Origin: Alitta virens
Lineage: Eukaryota > Annelida > Polychaeta > Phyllodocida > Nereididae
Assembly (NCBI GenBank): GCA_932294295.1
Contig: OW028574.1
Location: 30,326,145-30,390,144, forward strand
Length of the DNA stretch: 64,000 nucleotides
Direction: 5' to 3'
The translations under genes were made by a program, and so were the position numbers. This document shows positions 1-12,257 of this stretch, piece by piece. Position 1 is the stretch's first letter; each line of letters starts with the position of its first letter. Under the pieces are notes generated by a model. That model ran no database searches. It was given only the letters and a program-made list of their open reading frames with translations, and was not told the origin of the DNA.

Positions 1-512
1 GTAACTTCTTCTGTCACAACGGCTTCCACAACAGACTCAGGTTCTTCCTTGACTGGTGATTTCAGTGTGGTTTCAGCTTCGGTAACTTCTATCACAACTA
101 CTTCTTCCACAACTGCCTTCAGTTCTTTGACTGGTGATTCCAGTGTGGTTTCAGCTTCGGTAACTTCCTCTATCACAACTACTTCTTCCACAACTGCCTT
201 CAGTTCTTCTTTGACTGGTGATTCTGGTGCAGCTTGAGCTTCGGTAACTTCTTCTGTCACTATTGCTTGCTCCAGAACAGTTTCAGGCTCTGACTTGACT
301 GGTGAATCTGGTGCACTGTCAGTTTTTGTAACTTCTTTTGTAACAATTGCTTCTTCCACAACAGAATCACATTCCTCCTGGACTAGCAATTCTGGTGCAT
401 CTTCAGCTTCTATAACTTCTTCTTTCACAATTTCTTCTTTCACAATAGCCTCAGGTTCTTCTTTGACTGGTGACTCTAGTGCAGTTTCAGTTCCTGCAAT
501 TTCTTGTGACAC
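1..512 (-). repeat. Partial unit at the left edge (modules 16 to 10)
   Basis: The window opens within module 16; modules 16, 15, 14, 13, 12 and 11 follow, then module 10 to its landmark at 510-512. Module 15 has tttgactgg (near 128-136) where most units have ttggactgg. The minus reading is open from the landmark to the edge until the module 16 shift, so it is truncated by the window. Confidence 0.9.
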
Positions 513-1826
513 TTATGTTTCTTATACAACTGCCTCAGGTTCTTCTTTGACTGGCGATTCTGGTGCAGTTTCAGCTCCTTTAATTTCTTCTGTCACAACA
601 GCTTCCACCATAACAGACTCACGTTCTTCGTTGAAGTGCCATTCTGGTCCAACTGCAGCTTCTGCAACAACTGCTATCTTTCACAACAGCCTCAGGTTCT
701 TCTTTGACTGGTGATTCTGGTGCAGCTTGAGCTTCTGTAACTTCTTCATTTACAATTGCTTCCTCCACAATATCCTCAGGTTCTTTGACTGGTGACTCAG
801 GCGCTGATTCAGCTTCTGTAACATCTTCAGTCAGGATTGTTTCCTCCACAACAGACATATGTTCTTCTTCCACTGGTGATTCTGGTGCATTTGCAATTTC
901 AGTAACTTCTTCTATCACAACTGCTTCTTCCACAACTGACTCACATTCTTCCTTGAAGAGCAATTCAGGTCCAGTTTCCGTTTCTGTAACTTCTTCTGTC
1001 ACAACGGCTTCCTCCACAACATACTCACGTCCTTTGACTGGTGATTTTTGAGCAGCTTTAGCTTCTGTAACTTCTTGTGTCACAATTGCCTTTTCCACAA
1101 CAGCCTCAGATTCTTCTTTGACTGGTGATTCCATTGGGGTTTCAGCTTCGGTAACTTCTATCACAACTATTTCTTCCACAACTGCCTTCAGTTCTTGGAC
1201 TGGTGATTCCAGTGTGGTTTCAGCTTCGGTAACTTCCTATATCACAACTACTTCTTCCACAACTGCCTTCAGTTCTTCTTTGACTGGTGATTCTCTGGTG
1301 CAGCTTGAGCTTTGGTAACTTCTTCTGTCACAATGGCTTCCACAACAGACTCAGGTTCTTCCTTGACTGGTGATTTCAGTGTGGTTTCAGCTTCGGTAAC
1401 TTCTATCACAACTACTTCTTCCACAACTGCCTTCAGTTCTTGGACTGGTGATTCCATTGTGGTTTCAGCTACGGTAACTTCCTCTATCACAACTACTTCT
1501 TCCACAACTGCCTTCAGTTCTTCTTTGACTGGTGATTCTGGTGCAGCTTGAGCTTCGGTAACTTCTTCTGTCACTATTGCTTGCTCCAGAACAGTTTCAG
1601 GCTCTGACTTGACTGGTGAATCTGGTGCACTGTCAGTTTTTGTAACTTCTTTTGTAACAATTGCTTCTTCCACAACAGAATCACATTCCTCCTGGACTAG
1701 CAATTCTGGTGCATCTTCAGCTTCTATAACTTCTTCTTTCACAATTTCTTCTTTCACAATAGCCTCAGGTTCTTCTTTGACTGGTGACTCTAGTCCAGTT
1801 TCAGTTCCTGTAATTTCTTGTGACAC
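513..1826 (-). repeat. U1, 1,314 bp
   Basis: Standard length, 73-nt module 8. Minus open segments are 619-1179 (186 codons, modules 2 to 8) and 1269-1826 (185 codons, modules 10 to 16). Module 1 has TAG in place of GAG (near 1236). A unique change near 637 (gaagtgcc) turns the usual Leu of module 9 into His. The right end has the ITGTETGLE variant shared with U3, U5, U18 and U20. Confidence 0.9.
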
Positions 1827-3389
1827 TTATGTTTCTTATACAACTGCCTCAGGTTCTTCTTTGACTGGCGATTCTGGTGCAGTTTCAGCTCCTTTAACTT
1901 CTTCTGTCACAACAGCTTCCACCATAACAGACTCACGTTCTTCGTTGAAGAGCCATTCTGGTCCAACTGCAGCTTCTGCAACAACTGCTATCTTTCACAA
2001 CAGCCTCAGGTTCTTCTTTGTCATGGTGATTCTGGTGCAGCTTGAGCTTCTGTAACTTCTTCATTTACAATTGCTTCCTCCACAATATCCTCAGGTTCTT
2101 TGACTGGTGACTCAGGCGCTGATTCAGCTTCTGTAACATCTTCAGTCAGGATTGTTTCCTCCACAACAGACACATGTTCTTCTTCGACTGGTGATTCTGG
2201 TGCATTTGCAATTTCAGTAACTTCTTCTATCACAACTGCTTCTTCCACAACTGACTCACATTCTTCCTTGAAGAGCAATTCAGGTCCAGTTTCTGTTTCT
2301 GTAACTTCTTCTGTCACAACGGCTTCCTCCACAGCATACTCATGTCCTTTGACTGGTGATTTTTGAGCAGCTTTAGCTTCTGTAACTTCTTGTGTCACAA
2401 TTGCTTTTTCCACAACAGCCTCAGATTCTTCTTTGACTGGTGATTCCATTGGGGTTTCAGCTTCGGTAACTTCTATCACAACTACTTCTTCCACAACTGC
2501 CTTCAGTTCTTGGACTGGTGATTCCAGTGTGGTTTCAGCTTCGGTAACTTCCTCTATCACAACTACTTCTTCCACAACTGCCTTCAGTTCTTCTTTGACT
2601 GGTGATTCTCTGGTGCAGCTTGAGCTTTGGTAACTTCTTCTGTCACAACGGCTTCCACAACAGACTCAGGTTCTTCCTTGACTGGTGATTTCAGTGTGGT
2701 TTCAGCTTCGGTAACTTCTATCACAACTACTTCTTCCACAACTGCCTTCAGTTCTTGGACTGGTGATTCCAGTGTGGTTTCAGCTTCGGTAACTTCCTAT
2801 ATCACAACTACTTCTTCCACAACTGCCTTCAGTTCTTCTTTGACTGGTGATTCTCTGGTGCAGCTTGAGCTTCGGTAACTTCTTCTGTCACAACGGCTTC
2901 CACAACAGACTCAGGTTCTTCCTTGACTGGTGATTTCAGTGTGGTTTCAGCTTCGGTAACTTCTATCACAACTACTTCTTCCACAACTGCCTTCAGTTCT
3001 TCTTTGACTGGTGATTCCAGTGTGGTTTCAGCTTCGGTAACTTCCTCTATCACAACTACTTCTTCCACAACTGCCTTCAGTTCTTCTTTGACTGGTGATT
3101 CTGGTGCAGCTTGAGTTTCGGTAACTTCTTTTGTCACTATTGCTTGCTCCAGAACAGTTTCAGGCTCTGACTTGACTGGTGAATCTGGTGCACTGTCAGT
3201 TTTTGTAACTTCTTTTGTAACAATTGCTTCTTCCACAACAGAATCACATTCCTCCTGGACTAGCAATTCTGGTGCATCTTCAGCTTCTATAACTTCTTCT
3301 TTCACAATTTCTTCTTTCACAATAGCCTCAGGTTCTTCTTTGACTGGTGACTCTAGTGCAGTTTCAGTTCCTGCAATTTCTTGTGACAC
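1827..3389 (-). repeat. U2, 1,563 bp
   Basis: Length is 1,314 plus 1 (74-nt module 8) plus 245 (extra triad of modules 14-15-16 type) plus 3 (tttctttgactgg form of module 15 near 3000). Open segments are 2021-2575 and 2829-3389. It has the GHEYAV form of module 4, and TAG in one triad copy near 2795. Confidence 0.9.
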
Positions 3390-4703
3390 TTATGTTTCTT
3401 ATACAACTGCCTCAGGTTCTTCTTTGACTGGCGATTCTGGTGCAGTTTCAGCTCCTTTAACTTCTTCTGTCACAACAGCTTCCACCATAACAGACTCACG
3501 TTCTTCGTTGAAGAGCCATTCTGGTCCAACTGCAGCTTCTGCAACAACTGCTATCTTTCACAACAGCCTCAGGTTCTTCTTTGACTGGTGATTCTGGTGC
3601 AGCTTGAGCTTCTGTAACTTCTTCATTTACAATTGCTTCCTCCACAATATCCTCAGGTTCTTTGACTGGTGACTCAGGCGCTGATTCAGCTTCTGTAACA
3701 TCTTCAGTCAGGATTGTTTCCTCCACAACAGACATATGTTCTTCTTCCACTGGTGATTCTGGTGCATTTGCAATTTCAGTAACTTCTTCTATCACAACTG
3801 CTTCTTCCACAACTGACTCACATTCTTCCTTGAAGAGCAATTCAGGTCCAGTTTCCGTTTCTGTAACTTCTTCTGTCACAACGGCTTCCTCCACAACATA
3901 CTCACGTCCTTTGACTGGTGATTTTTGAGCAGCTTTAGCTTCTGTAACTTCTTGTGTCACAATTGCCTTTTCCACAACAGCCTCAGATTCTTCTTTGACT
4001 GGTGATTCCATTGGGGTTTCAGCTTCGGTAACTTCTATCACAACTACTTCTTCCACAACTGCCTTCAGTTCTTGGACTGGTGATTCCAGTGTGGTTTCAG
4101 CTTCGGTAACTTCCTATATCACAACTACTTCTTCCACAACTGCCTTCAGTTCTTCTTTGACTGGTGATTCTCTGGTGCAGCTTGAGCTTTGGTAACTTCT
4201 TCTGTCACAACGGCTTCCACAACAGACTCAGGTTCTTCCTTGACTGGTGATTTCAGTGTGGTTTCAGCTTCGGTAACTTCTATCACAACTACTTCTTCCA
4301 CAACTGCCTTCAGTTCTTGGACTGGTGATTCCATTGTGGTTTCAGCTACGGTAACTTCCTCTATCACAACTACTTCTTCCACAACTGCCTTCAGTTCTTC
4401 TTTGACTGGTGATTCTGGTGCAGCTTGAGCTTCGGTAACTTCTTCTGTCACTATTGCTTGCTCCAGAACAGTTTCAGGCTCTGACTTGACTGGTGAATCT
4501 GGTGCACTGTCAGTTTTTGTAACTTCTTTTGTAACAATTGCTTCTTCCACAACAGAATCACATTCCTCCTGGACTAGCAATTCTGGTGCATCTTCAGCTT
4601 CTATAACTTCTTCTTTCACAATTTCTTCTTTCACAATAGCCTCAGGTTCTTCTTTGACTGGTGACTCTAGTCCAGTTTCAGTTCCTGTAATTTCTTGTGA
4701 CAC
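3390..4703 (-). repeat. U3, 1,314 bp; contains Block A left breakpoint
   Basis: 73-nt module 8; TAG in module 1 near 4113. Open segments 3496-4056 and 4146-4703. Module 14 has gctacgg (4345-4351) and module 11/10 has tccagtttc (near 4671). The latter is shared with U18, the former is not, which places the 21,349-bp duplication breakpoint between them. Confidence 0.9.
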
Positions 4704-6263
4704 TTATGTTTCTTATACAACTGCCTCAGGTTCTTCTTTGACTGGCGATTCTGGTGCAGTTTCAGCTCCTTTAACTTCTTCTGTCACAACAGCTTCCACC
4801 ATAACAGACTCACGTTCTTCGTTGAAGAGCCATTCTGGTCCAACTGCAGCTTCTGCAACAACTGCTATCTTTCACAACAGCCTCAGGTTCTTCTTTGTCA
4901 TGGTGATTCTGGTGCAGCTTGAGCTTCTGTAACTTCTTCATTTACAATTGCTTCCTCCACAATATCCTCAGGTTCTTTGACTGGTGACTCAGGCGCTGAT
5001 TCAGCTTCTGTAACATCTTCAGTCAGGATTGTTTCCTCCACAACAGACACATGTTCTTCTTCGACTGGTGATTCTGGTGCATTTGCAATTTCAGTAACTT
5101 CTTCTATCACAACTGCTTCTTCCACAACTGACTCACATTCTTCCTTGAAGAGCAATTCAGGTCCAGTTTCTGTTTCTGTAACTTCTTCTGTCACAACGGC
5201 TTCCTCCACAGCATACTCATGTCCTTTGACTGGTGATTTTTGAGCAGCTTTAGCTTCTGTAACTTCTTGTGTCACAATTGCTTTTTCCACAACAGCCTCA
5301 GATTCTTCTTTGACTGGTGATTCCATTGGGGTTTCAGCTTCGGTAACTTCTATCACAACTACTTCTTCCACAACTGCCTTCAGTTCTTGGACTGGTGATT
5401 CCAGTGTGGTTTCAGCTTCGGTAACTTCCTCTATCACAACTACTTCTTCCACAACTGCCTTCAGTTCTTCTTTGACTGGTGATTCTCTGGTGCAGCTTGA
5501 GCTTTGGTAACTTCTTCTGTCACAACGGCTTCCACAACAGACTCAGGTTCTTCCTTGACTGGTGATTTCAGTGTGGTTTCAGCTTCGGTAACTTCTATCA
5601 CAACTACTTCTTCCACAACTGCCTTCAGTTCTTGGACTGGTGATTCCAGTGTGGTTTCAGCTTCGGTAACTTCCTCTATCACAACTACTTCTTCCACAAC
5701 TGCCTTCAGTTCTTCTTTGACTGGTGATTCTCTGGTGCAGCTTGAGCTTCGGTAACTTCTTCTGTCACAACGGCTTCCACAACAGACTCAGGTTCTTCCT
5801 TGACTGGTGATTTCAGTGTGGTTTCAGCTTCGGTAACTTCTATCACAACTACTTCTTCCACAACTGCCTTCAGTTCTTGGACTGGTGATTCCAGTGTGGT
5901 TTCAGCTTCGGTAACTTCCTCTATCACAACTACTTCTTCCACAACTGCCTTCAGTTCTTCTTTGACTGGTGATTCTGGTGCAGCTTGAGTTTCGGTAACT
6001 TCTTTTGTCACTATTGCTTGCTCCAGAACAGTTTCAGGCTCTGACTTGACTGGTGAATCTGGTGCACTGTCAGTTTTTGTAACTTCTTTTGAAACAATTG
6101 CTTCTTCCACAACAGAATCACATTCCTCCTGGACTAGCAATTCTGGTGCATCTTCAGCTTCTATAACTTCTTCTTTCACAATTTCTTCTTTCACAATAGC
6201 CTCAGGTTCTTCTTTGACTGGTGACTCTAGTGCAGTTTCAGTTCCTGCAATTTCTTGTGACAC
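4704..6263 (-). repeat. U4, 1,560 bp
   Basis: 74-nt module 8 (plus 1) and one extra 245-bp triad. Open segments 4898-5452, 5461-5697 and 5706-6263. GHEYAV in module 4. Partner of U19; differs at about 6091 (gaaac against gtaac), changing Thr to Ser in AIVTKE. Confidence 0.9.
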
Positions 6264-7577
6264 TTATGTTTCTTATACAACTGCCTCAGGTTCTTCTTTG
6301 ACTGGCGATTCTGGTGCAGTTTCAGCTCCTTTAACTTCTTCTGTCACAACAGCTTCCACCATAACAGACTCACGTTCTTCGTTGAAGAGCCATTCTGGTC
6401 CAACTGCAGCTTCTGCAACAACTGCTATCTTTCACAACAGCCTCAGGTTCTTCTTTGACTGGTGATTCTGGTGCAGCTTGAGCTTCTGTAACTTCTTCAT
6501 TTACAATTGCTTCCTCCACAATATCCTCAGGTTCTTTGACTGGTGACTCAGGCGCTGATTCAGCTTCTGTAACATCTTCAGTCAGGATTGTTTCCTCCAC
6601 AACAGACATATGTTCTTCTTCGACTGGTGATTCTGGTGCATTTGCAATTTCAGTAACTTCTTCTATCACAACTGCTTCTTCCACAACTGACTCACATTCT
6701 TCCTTGAAGAGCAATTCAGGTCCAGTTTCCGTTTCTGTAACTTCTTCTGTCACAACGGCTTCCTCCACAACATACTCACGTCCTTTGACTGGTGATTTTT
6801 GAGCAGCTTTAGCTTCTGTAACTTCTTGTGTCACAATTGCTTTTTCCACAACAGCCTCAGATTCTTCTTTGACTGGTGATTCCATTGGGGTTTCAGCTTC
6901 GGTAACTTCTATCACAACTACTTCTTCCACAACTGCCTTCAGTTCTTGGACTGGTGATTCCAGTGTGGTTTCAGCTTCGGTAACTTCCTATATCACAACT
7001 ACTTCTTCCACAACTGCCTTCAGTTCTTCTTTGACTGGTGATTCTCTGGTGCAGCTTGAGCTTTGGTAACTTCTTCTGTCACAACGGCTTCCACAACAGA
7101 CTCAGGTTCTTCCTTGACTGGTGATTTCAGTGTGGTTTCAGCTTCGGTAACTTCTATCACAACTACTTCTTCCACAACTGCCTTCAGTTCTTGGACTGGT
7201 GATTCCATTGTGGTTTCAGCTACGGTAACTTCCTCTATCACAACTACTTCTTCCACAACTGCCTTCAGTTCTTCTTTGACTGGTGATTCTGGTGCAGCTT
7301 GAGCTTCGGTAACTTCTTCTGTCACTATTGCTTGCTCCAGAACAGTTTCAGGCTCTGACTTGACTGGTGAATCTGGTGCACTGTCAGTTTTTGTAACTTC
7401 TTTTGTAACAATTGCTTCTTCCACAACAGAATCACATTCCTCCTGGACTAGCAATTCTGGTGCATCTTCAGCTTCTATAACTTCTTCTTTCACAATTTCT
7501 TCTTTCACAATAGCCTCAGGTTCTTCTTTGACTGGTGACTCTAGTCCAGTTTCAGTTCCTGTAATTTCTTGTGACAC
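6264..7577 (-). repeat. U5, 1,314 bp
   Basis: 73-nt module 8; TAG in module 1 near 6988. Open segments 6370-6930 and 7020-7577. Carries both gctacgg and tccagtttc variants like U3. Partner of U20. Confidence 0.9.
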
Positions 7578-9137
7578 TTATGTTTCTTATACAACTGCCT
7601 CAGGTTCTTCTTTGACTGGCGATTCTGGTGCAGTTTCAGCTCCTTTAACTTCTTCTGTCACAACAGCTTCCACCATAACAGACTCACGTTCTTCGTTGAA
7701 GAGCCATTCTGGTCCAACTGCAGCTTCTGCAACAACTGCTATCTTTCACAACAGCCTCAGGTTCTTCTTTGTCATGGTGATTCTGGTGCAGCTTGAGCTT
7801 CTGTAACTTCTTCATTTACAATTGCTTCCTCCACAATATCCTCAGGTTCTTTGACTGGTGACTCAGGCGCTGATTCAGCTTCTGTAACATCTTCAGTCAG
7901 GATTGTTTCCTCCACAACAGACACATGTTCTTCTTCGACTGGTGATTCTGGTGCATTTGCAATTTCAGTAACTTCTTCTATCACAACTGCTTCTTCCACA
8001 ACTGACTCACATTCTTCCTTGAAGAGCAATTCAGGTCCAGTTTCTGTTTCTGTAACTTTTTCTGTCACAACGGCTTCCTCCACAGCATACTCACGTCCTT
8101 TGACTGGTGATTTTTGAGCAGCTTTAGCTTCTGTAACTTCTTGTGTCACAATTGCTTTTTCCACAACAGCCTCAGATTCTTCTTTGACTGGTGATTCCAT
8201 TGGGGTTTCAGCTTCGGTAACTTCTATCACAACTACTTCTTCCACAACTGCCTTCAGTTCTTGGACTGGTGATTCCAGTGTGGTTTCAGCTTCGGTAACT
8301 TCCTCTATCACAACTACTTCTTCCACAACTGCCTTCAGTTCTTCTTTGACTGGTGATTCTCTGGTGCAGCTTGAGCTTTGGTAACTTCTTCTGTCACAAC
8401 GGCTTCCACAACAGACTCAGGTTCTTCCTTGACTGGTGATTTCAGTGTGGTTTCAGCTTCGGTAACTTCTATCACAACTACTTCTTCCACAACTGCCTTC
8501 AGTTCTTGGACTGGTGATTCCAGTGTGGTTTCAGCTTCGGTAACTTCCTATATCACAACTACTTCTTCCACAACTGCCTTCAGTTCTTCTTTGACTGGTG
8601 ATTCTCTGGTGCAGCTTGAGCTTCGGTAACTTCTTCTGTCACAACGGCTTCCACAACAGACTCAGGTTCTTCCTTGACTGGTGATTTCAGTGTGGTTTCA
8701 GCTTCGGTAACTTCTATCACAACTACTTCTTCCACAACTGCCTTCAGTTCTTGGACTGGTGATTCCAGTATGGTTTCAGCTTCGGTAACTTCCTCTATCA
8801 CAACTACTTCTTCCACAACTGCCTTCAGTTCTTCTTTGACTGGTGATTCTGGTGCAGCTTGAGTTTCGGTAACTTCTTTTGTCACTATTGCTTGCTCCAG
8901 AACAGTTTCAGGCTCTGACTTGACTGGTGAATCTGGTGCACTGTCAGTTTTTGTAACTTCTTTTGTAACAATTGCTTCTTCCACAACAGAATCACATTCC
9001 TCCTGGACTAGCAATTCTGGTGCATCTTCAGCTTCTATAACTTCTTCTTTCACAATTTCTTCTTTCACAATAGCCTCAGGTTCTTCTTTGACTGGTGACT
9101 CTAGTGCAGTTTCAGTTCCTGCAATTTCTTGTGACAC
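7578..9137 (-). repeat. U6, 1,560 bp
   Basis: 74-nt module 8 and one extra triad. Open segments 7772-8326 and 8580-9137. Distinctive GREYAV with VVTEKV (module 4, tttttctg near 8058) and ETILE (ccagtatgg near 8767). U21 carries both, 21,349 bp away. Confidence 0.9.
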
Positions 9138-10450
9138 TTATGTTTCTTATACAACTGCCTCAGGTTCTTCTTTGACTGGCGATTCTGGTGCAGTTTCAGC
9201 TCCTTTAACTTCTTCTGTCACAACAGCTTCCACCATAACAGACTCACGTTCTTCGTTGAAGAGCCATTCTGGTCCAACTGCAGCTTCTGCAACAACTGCT
9301 ATCTTTCACAACAGCCTCAGGTTCTTCTTTGACTGGTGATTCTGGTGCAGCTTGAGCTTCTGTAACTTCTTCATTTACAATTGCTTCCTCCACAATATCC
9401 TCAGGTTCTTTGACTAGTGACTCAGGCACTGATTCAGCTTCTGTAACATCTTCAGTCAGGATTGTTTCCTCCACAACAGACATATGTTCTTCTTCGACAG
9501 GTGATTCTGGTGCATTTGCAATTTCAGTAACTTCTACTATCACAACTGCTTCTTCCACAACAGACTCACATTCTTCCTTGAAGAGCAATTCAGGTCCAGT
9601 TTCCGGTTCTGTAACTTCTGTCATAACGGCTTCCTCCACAACATACTCACGGGCTTTGACTGGTGATTTTTGAGCAGCTTTAGCTTCTGTAACTTCTTGT
9701 GTCACAATTGCTTTTTCCACAACAGCCTCAGATTCTTCTTTGACTGGTGATTCCATTGGGGTTTCAGCTTCGGTAACTTCTATCACAACTACTTCTTCCA
9801 CAACTGCCTTCAGTTCTTGGACCGGTGATTCCAGTGTGGTTTCAGCTTCGGTAACTTCCTATATCACAACTCCCTCTCTTCCACAACTGCCTTCAGTTCT
9901 TCTTTGACTGGTGATTCTCTGGTGCAGCTTGAGCTTCGGTAACTTCTTCTGTCACAACGGCTTCCACAACAGACTCAGGTTCTTCCTTGACTGGTGATTT
10001 CAGTGTGGTTTCAGCTTCGGTAACTTCTATCACAACTACTTCTTCCACAACTGCCTTCAGTTCTTGGACTGGTGATTCCAGTGTGGTTTCAGCTTCGGTA
10101 ACTTCCTCTATCACAACTACTTCTTCCACAACTGCCTTCAGTTCTTCTTTGACTGGTGATTCTGGTGCAGCTTGAGCTTCAGTAACTTCTTCTGTCACTA
10201 TTGCTTGCTCCAGAACAGTTTCAGGCTCTGACTTGACTGGTGAATCTGGTGCAGTGTCAGTTTTTGTAACTTCTTTTGAAACAATTGCTTCTTCCACAAC
10301 AGAATCACATTCCTCCTGGACTAGCAATTCTGGTGCATCTTCAGCTTCTATAACTTCTTCTTTCACAATTTCTTCTTTCACAATAGCCTCAGGTTCTTCT
10401 TTGACTGGTGACTCTAGTGCAGTTTCAGTTCCTGCAATTTCTTGTGACAC
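9138..10450 (-). repeat. U7, 1,313 bp, most diverged unit
   Basis: Length is 1,314 minus 3 (module 4, gtaacttctgtcataac near 9620) plus 2 (ccctctcttcc form of module 1 near 9871-9883). Open segments 9244-9801 and 9893-10450. Several private changes (AREYVV, VMTEVTEPE, ESVPESLV, ctactatc) make it a good fingerprint; U22 repeats all of them. Confidence 0.9.
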
Positions 10451-12257
10451 TTATGTTTCTTATACAACTGCCTCAGGTTCTTCTTTGACTGGCGATTCTG
10501 GTGCAGTTTCAGCTCCTTTAACTTCTTCTGTCACAACAGCTTCCACCATAACAGACTCACGTTCTTCGTTGAAGAGCCATTCTGGTCCAACTGCAGCTTC
10601 TGCAACAACTGCTATCTTTCACAACAGCCTCAGGTTCTTCTTTGTCATGGTGATTCTGGTGCAGCTTGAGCTTCTGTAACTTCTTCATTTACAATTGCTT
10701 CCTCCACAATATCCTCAGGTTCTTTGACTGGTGACTCAGGCGCTGATTCAGCTTCTGTAACATCTTCAGTCAGGATTGTTTCCTCCACAACAGACACATG
10801 TTCTTCTTCGACTGGTGATTCTGGTGCATTTGCAATTTCAGTAACTTCTTCTATCACAACTGCTTCTTCCACAACTGACTCACATTCTTCCTTGAAGAGC
10901 AATTCAGGTCCAGTTTCTGTTTCTGTAACTTCTTCTGTCACAACGGCTTCCTCCACAACATACTCACGTCCTTTGACTGGTGATTTTTGAGCAGCTTTAG
11001 CTTCTGTAACTTCTTGTGTCACAATTGCTTTTTCCACAACAGCCTCAGATTCTTCTTAGACTGGTGATTCCATTGGGGTTTCAGCTTCGGTAACTTCTAT
11101 CACAACTACTTCTTCCGCAACTGCCTTCAGTTCTTGGACTGGTGATTCCAGTGTGGTTTCAGCTTCGGTAACTTCCTCTATCACAACTACTTCTTCCACA
11201 ACTGCCTTCAGTTCTTCTTTGACTGGTGATTCTCTGGTGCAGCTTGAGCTTTGGTAACTTCTTCTGTCACAACGGCTTCCACAACAGACTCAGGTTCTTC
11301 CTTGACTGGTGATTTCAGTGTGGTTTCAGCTTCGGTAACTTCTATCACAACTACTTCTTCCACAACTGCCTTCAGTTCTTGGACTGGTGATTCCAGTGTG
11401 GTTTCAGCTTCGGTAACTTCCTCTATCACAACTACTTCTTCCACAACTGCCTTCAGTTCTTCTTTGACTGGTGATTCTCTGGTGCAGCTTGAGCTTCGGT
11501 AACTTCTTCTGTCACAACGGCTTCCACAACAGACTCAGGTTCTTCCTTGACTGGTGATTTCAGTGTGGTTTCAGCTTTGGTAACTTCTATCACAACTACT
11601 TCTTCCACAACTGCCTTCAGTTCTTGGACTGGTGATTCCAGTGTGGTTTCAGCTTCGGTAACTTCCTATATCACAACTCCCTCTCTTCCACAACTGCCTT
11701 CAGTTCTTCTTTGACTGGTGATTCTCTGGTGCAGCTTGAGCTTCGGTAACTTCTTCTGTCACAACGGCTTCCACAACAGACTCAGGTTCTTCCTTGACTG
11801 GTGATTTCAGTGTGGTTTCAGCTTCGGTAACTTCTATCACAACTACTTCTTCCACAACTGCCTTCAGTTCTTGGACTGGTGATTCCAGTGTGGTTTCAGC
11901 TTCGGTAACTTCCTCTATCACAACTACTTCTTCCACAACTGCCTTCAGTTCTTCTTTGACTGGTGATTCTGGTGCAGCTTGAGCTTCAGTAACTTCTTCT
12001 GTCACTATTGCTTGCTCCAGAACAGTTTCAGGCTCTGACTTGACTGGTGAATCTGGTGCAGTGTCAGTTTTTGTAACTTCTTTTGAAACAATTGCTTCTT
12101 CCACAACAGAATCACATTCCTCCTGGACTAGCAATTCTGGTGCATCTTCAGCTTCTATAACTTCTTCTTTCACAATTTCTTCTTTCACAATAGCCTCAGG
12201 TTCTTCTTTGACTGGTGACTCTAGTGCAGTTTCAGTTCCTGCAATTTCTTGTGACAC
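10451..12257 (-). repeat. U8, 1,807 bp
   Basis: 74-nt module 8 (plus 1), two extra 245-bp triads and the 2-nt ccctctcttcc insertion. A TAA at 11056-11058 replaces the SPVK lysine codon (AAA) of module 3 and shortens the first open segment to 10645-11037. Others are 11208-11444 and 11700-12257. A ctttggtaac variant lies near 11575. Confidence 0.9.

Larger units (their letters stand above)
512..9137 (-). repeat. Alternating dimeric units, period 2,874-2,877 bp
   Basis: Units alternate 1314, 1563, 1314, 1560, 1314, 1560 bp. The short member carries the 73-nt module 8; the long member carries the 74-nt module 8 and one extra 245-bp triad. The two unit types were thus amplified together as a dimer. 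The same alternation reappears at 26053-30486 in Block B. Confidence 0.9.

Noticed and set aside
510..512. GTG before SQEI as a true translation start.
   Set aside because: It simply follows the fixed TAA in module 10; GTG starts are not usual in eukaryotes and the codon aligns with an ordinary Val codon in other modules.
9871..9883. ccctctcttcc patch as an insertion-sequence scar or regulatory element.
   Set aside because: It is only a 2-nt net change in module 1, found in U7-U9 and their partners U22-U25, with no target-site duplication or other element features.
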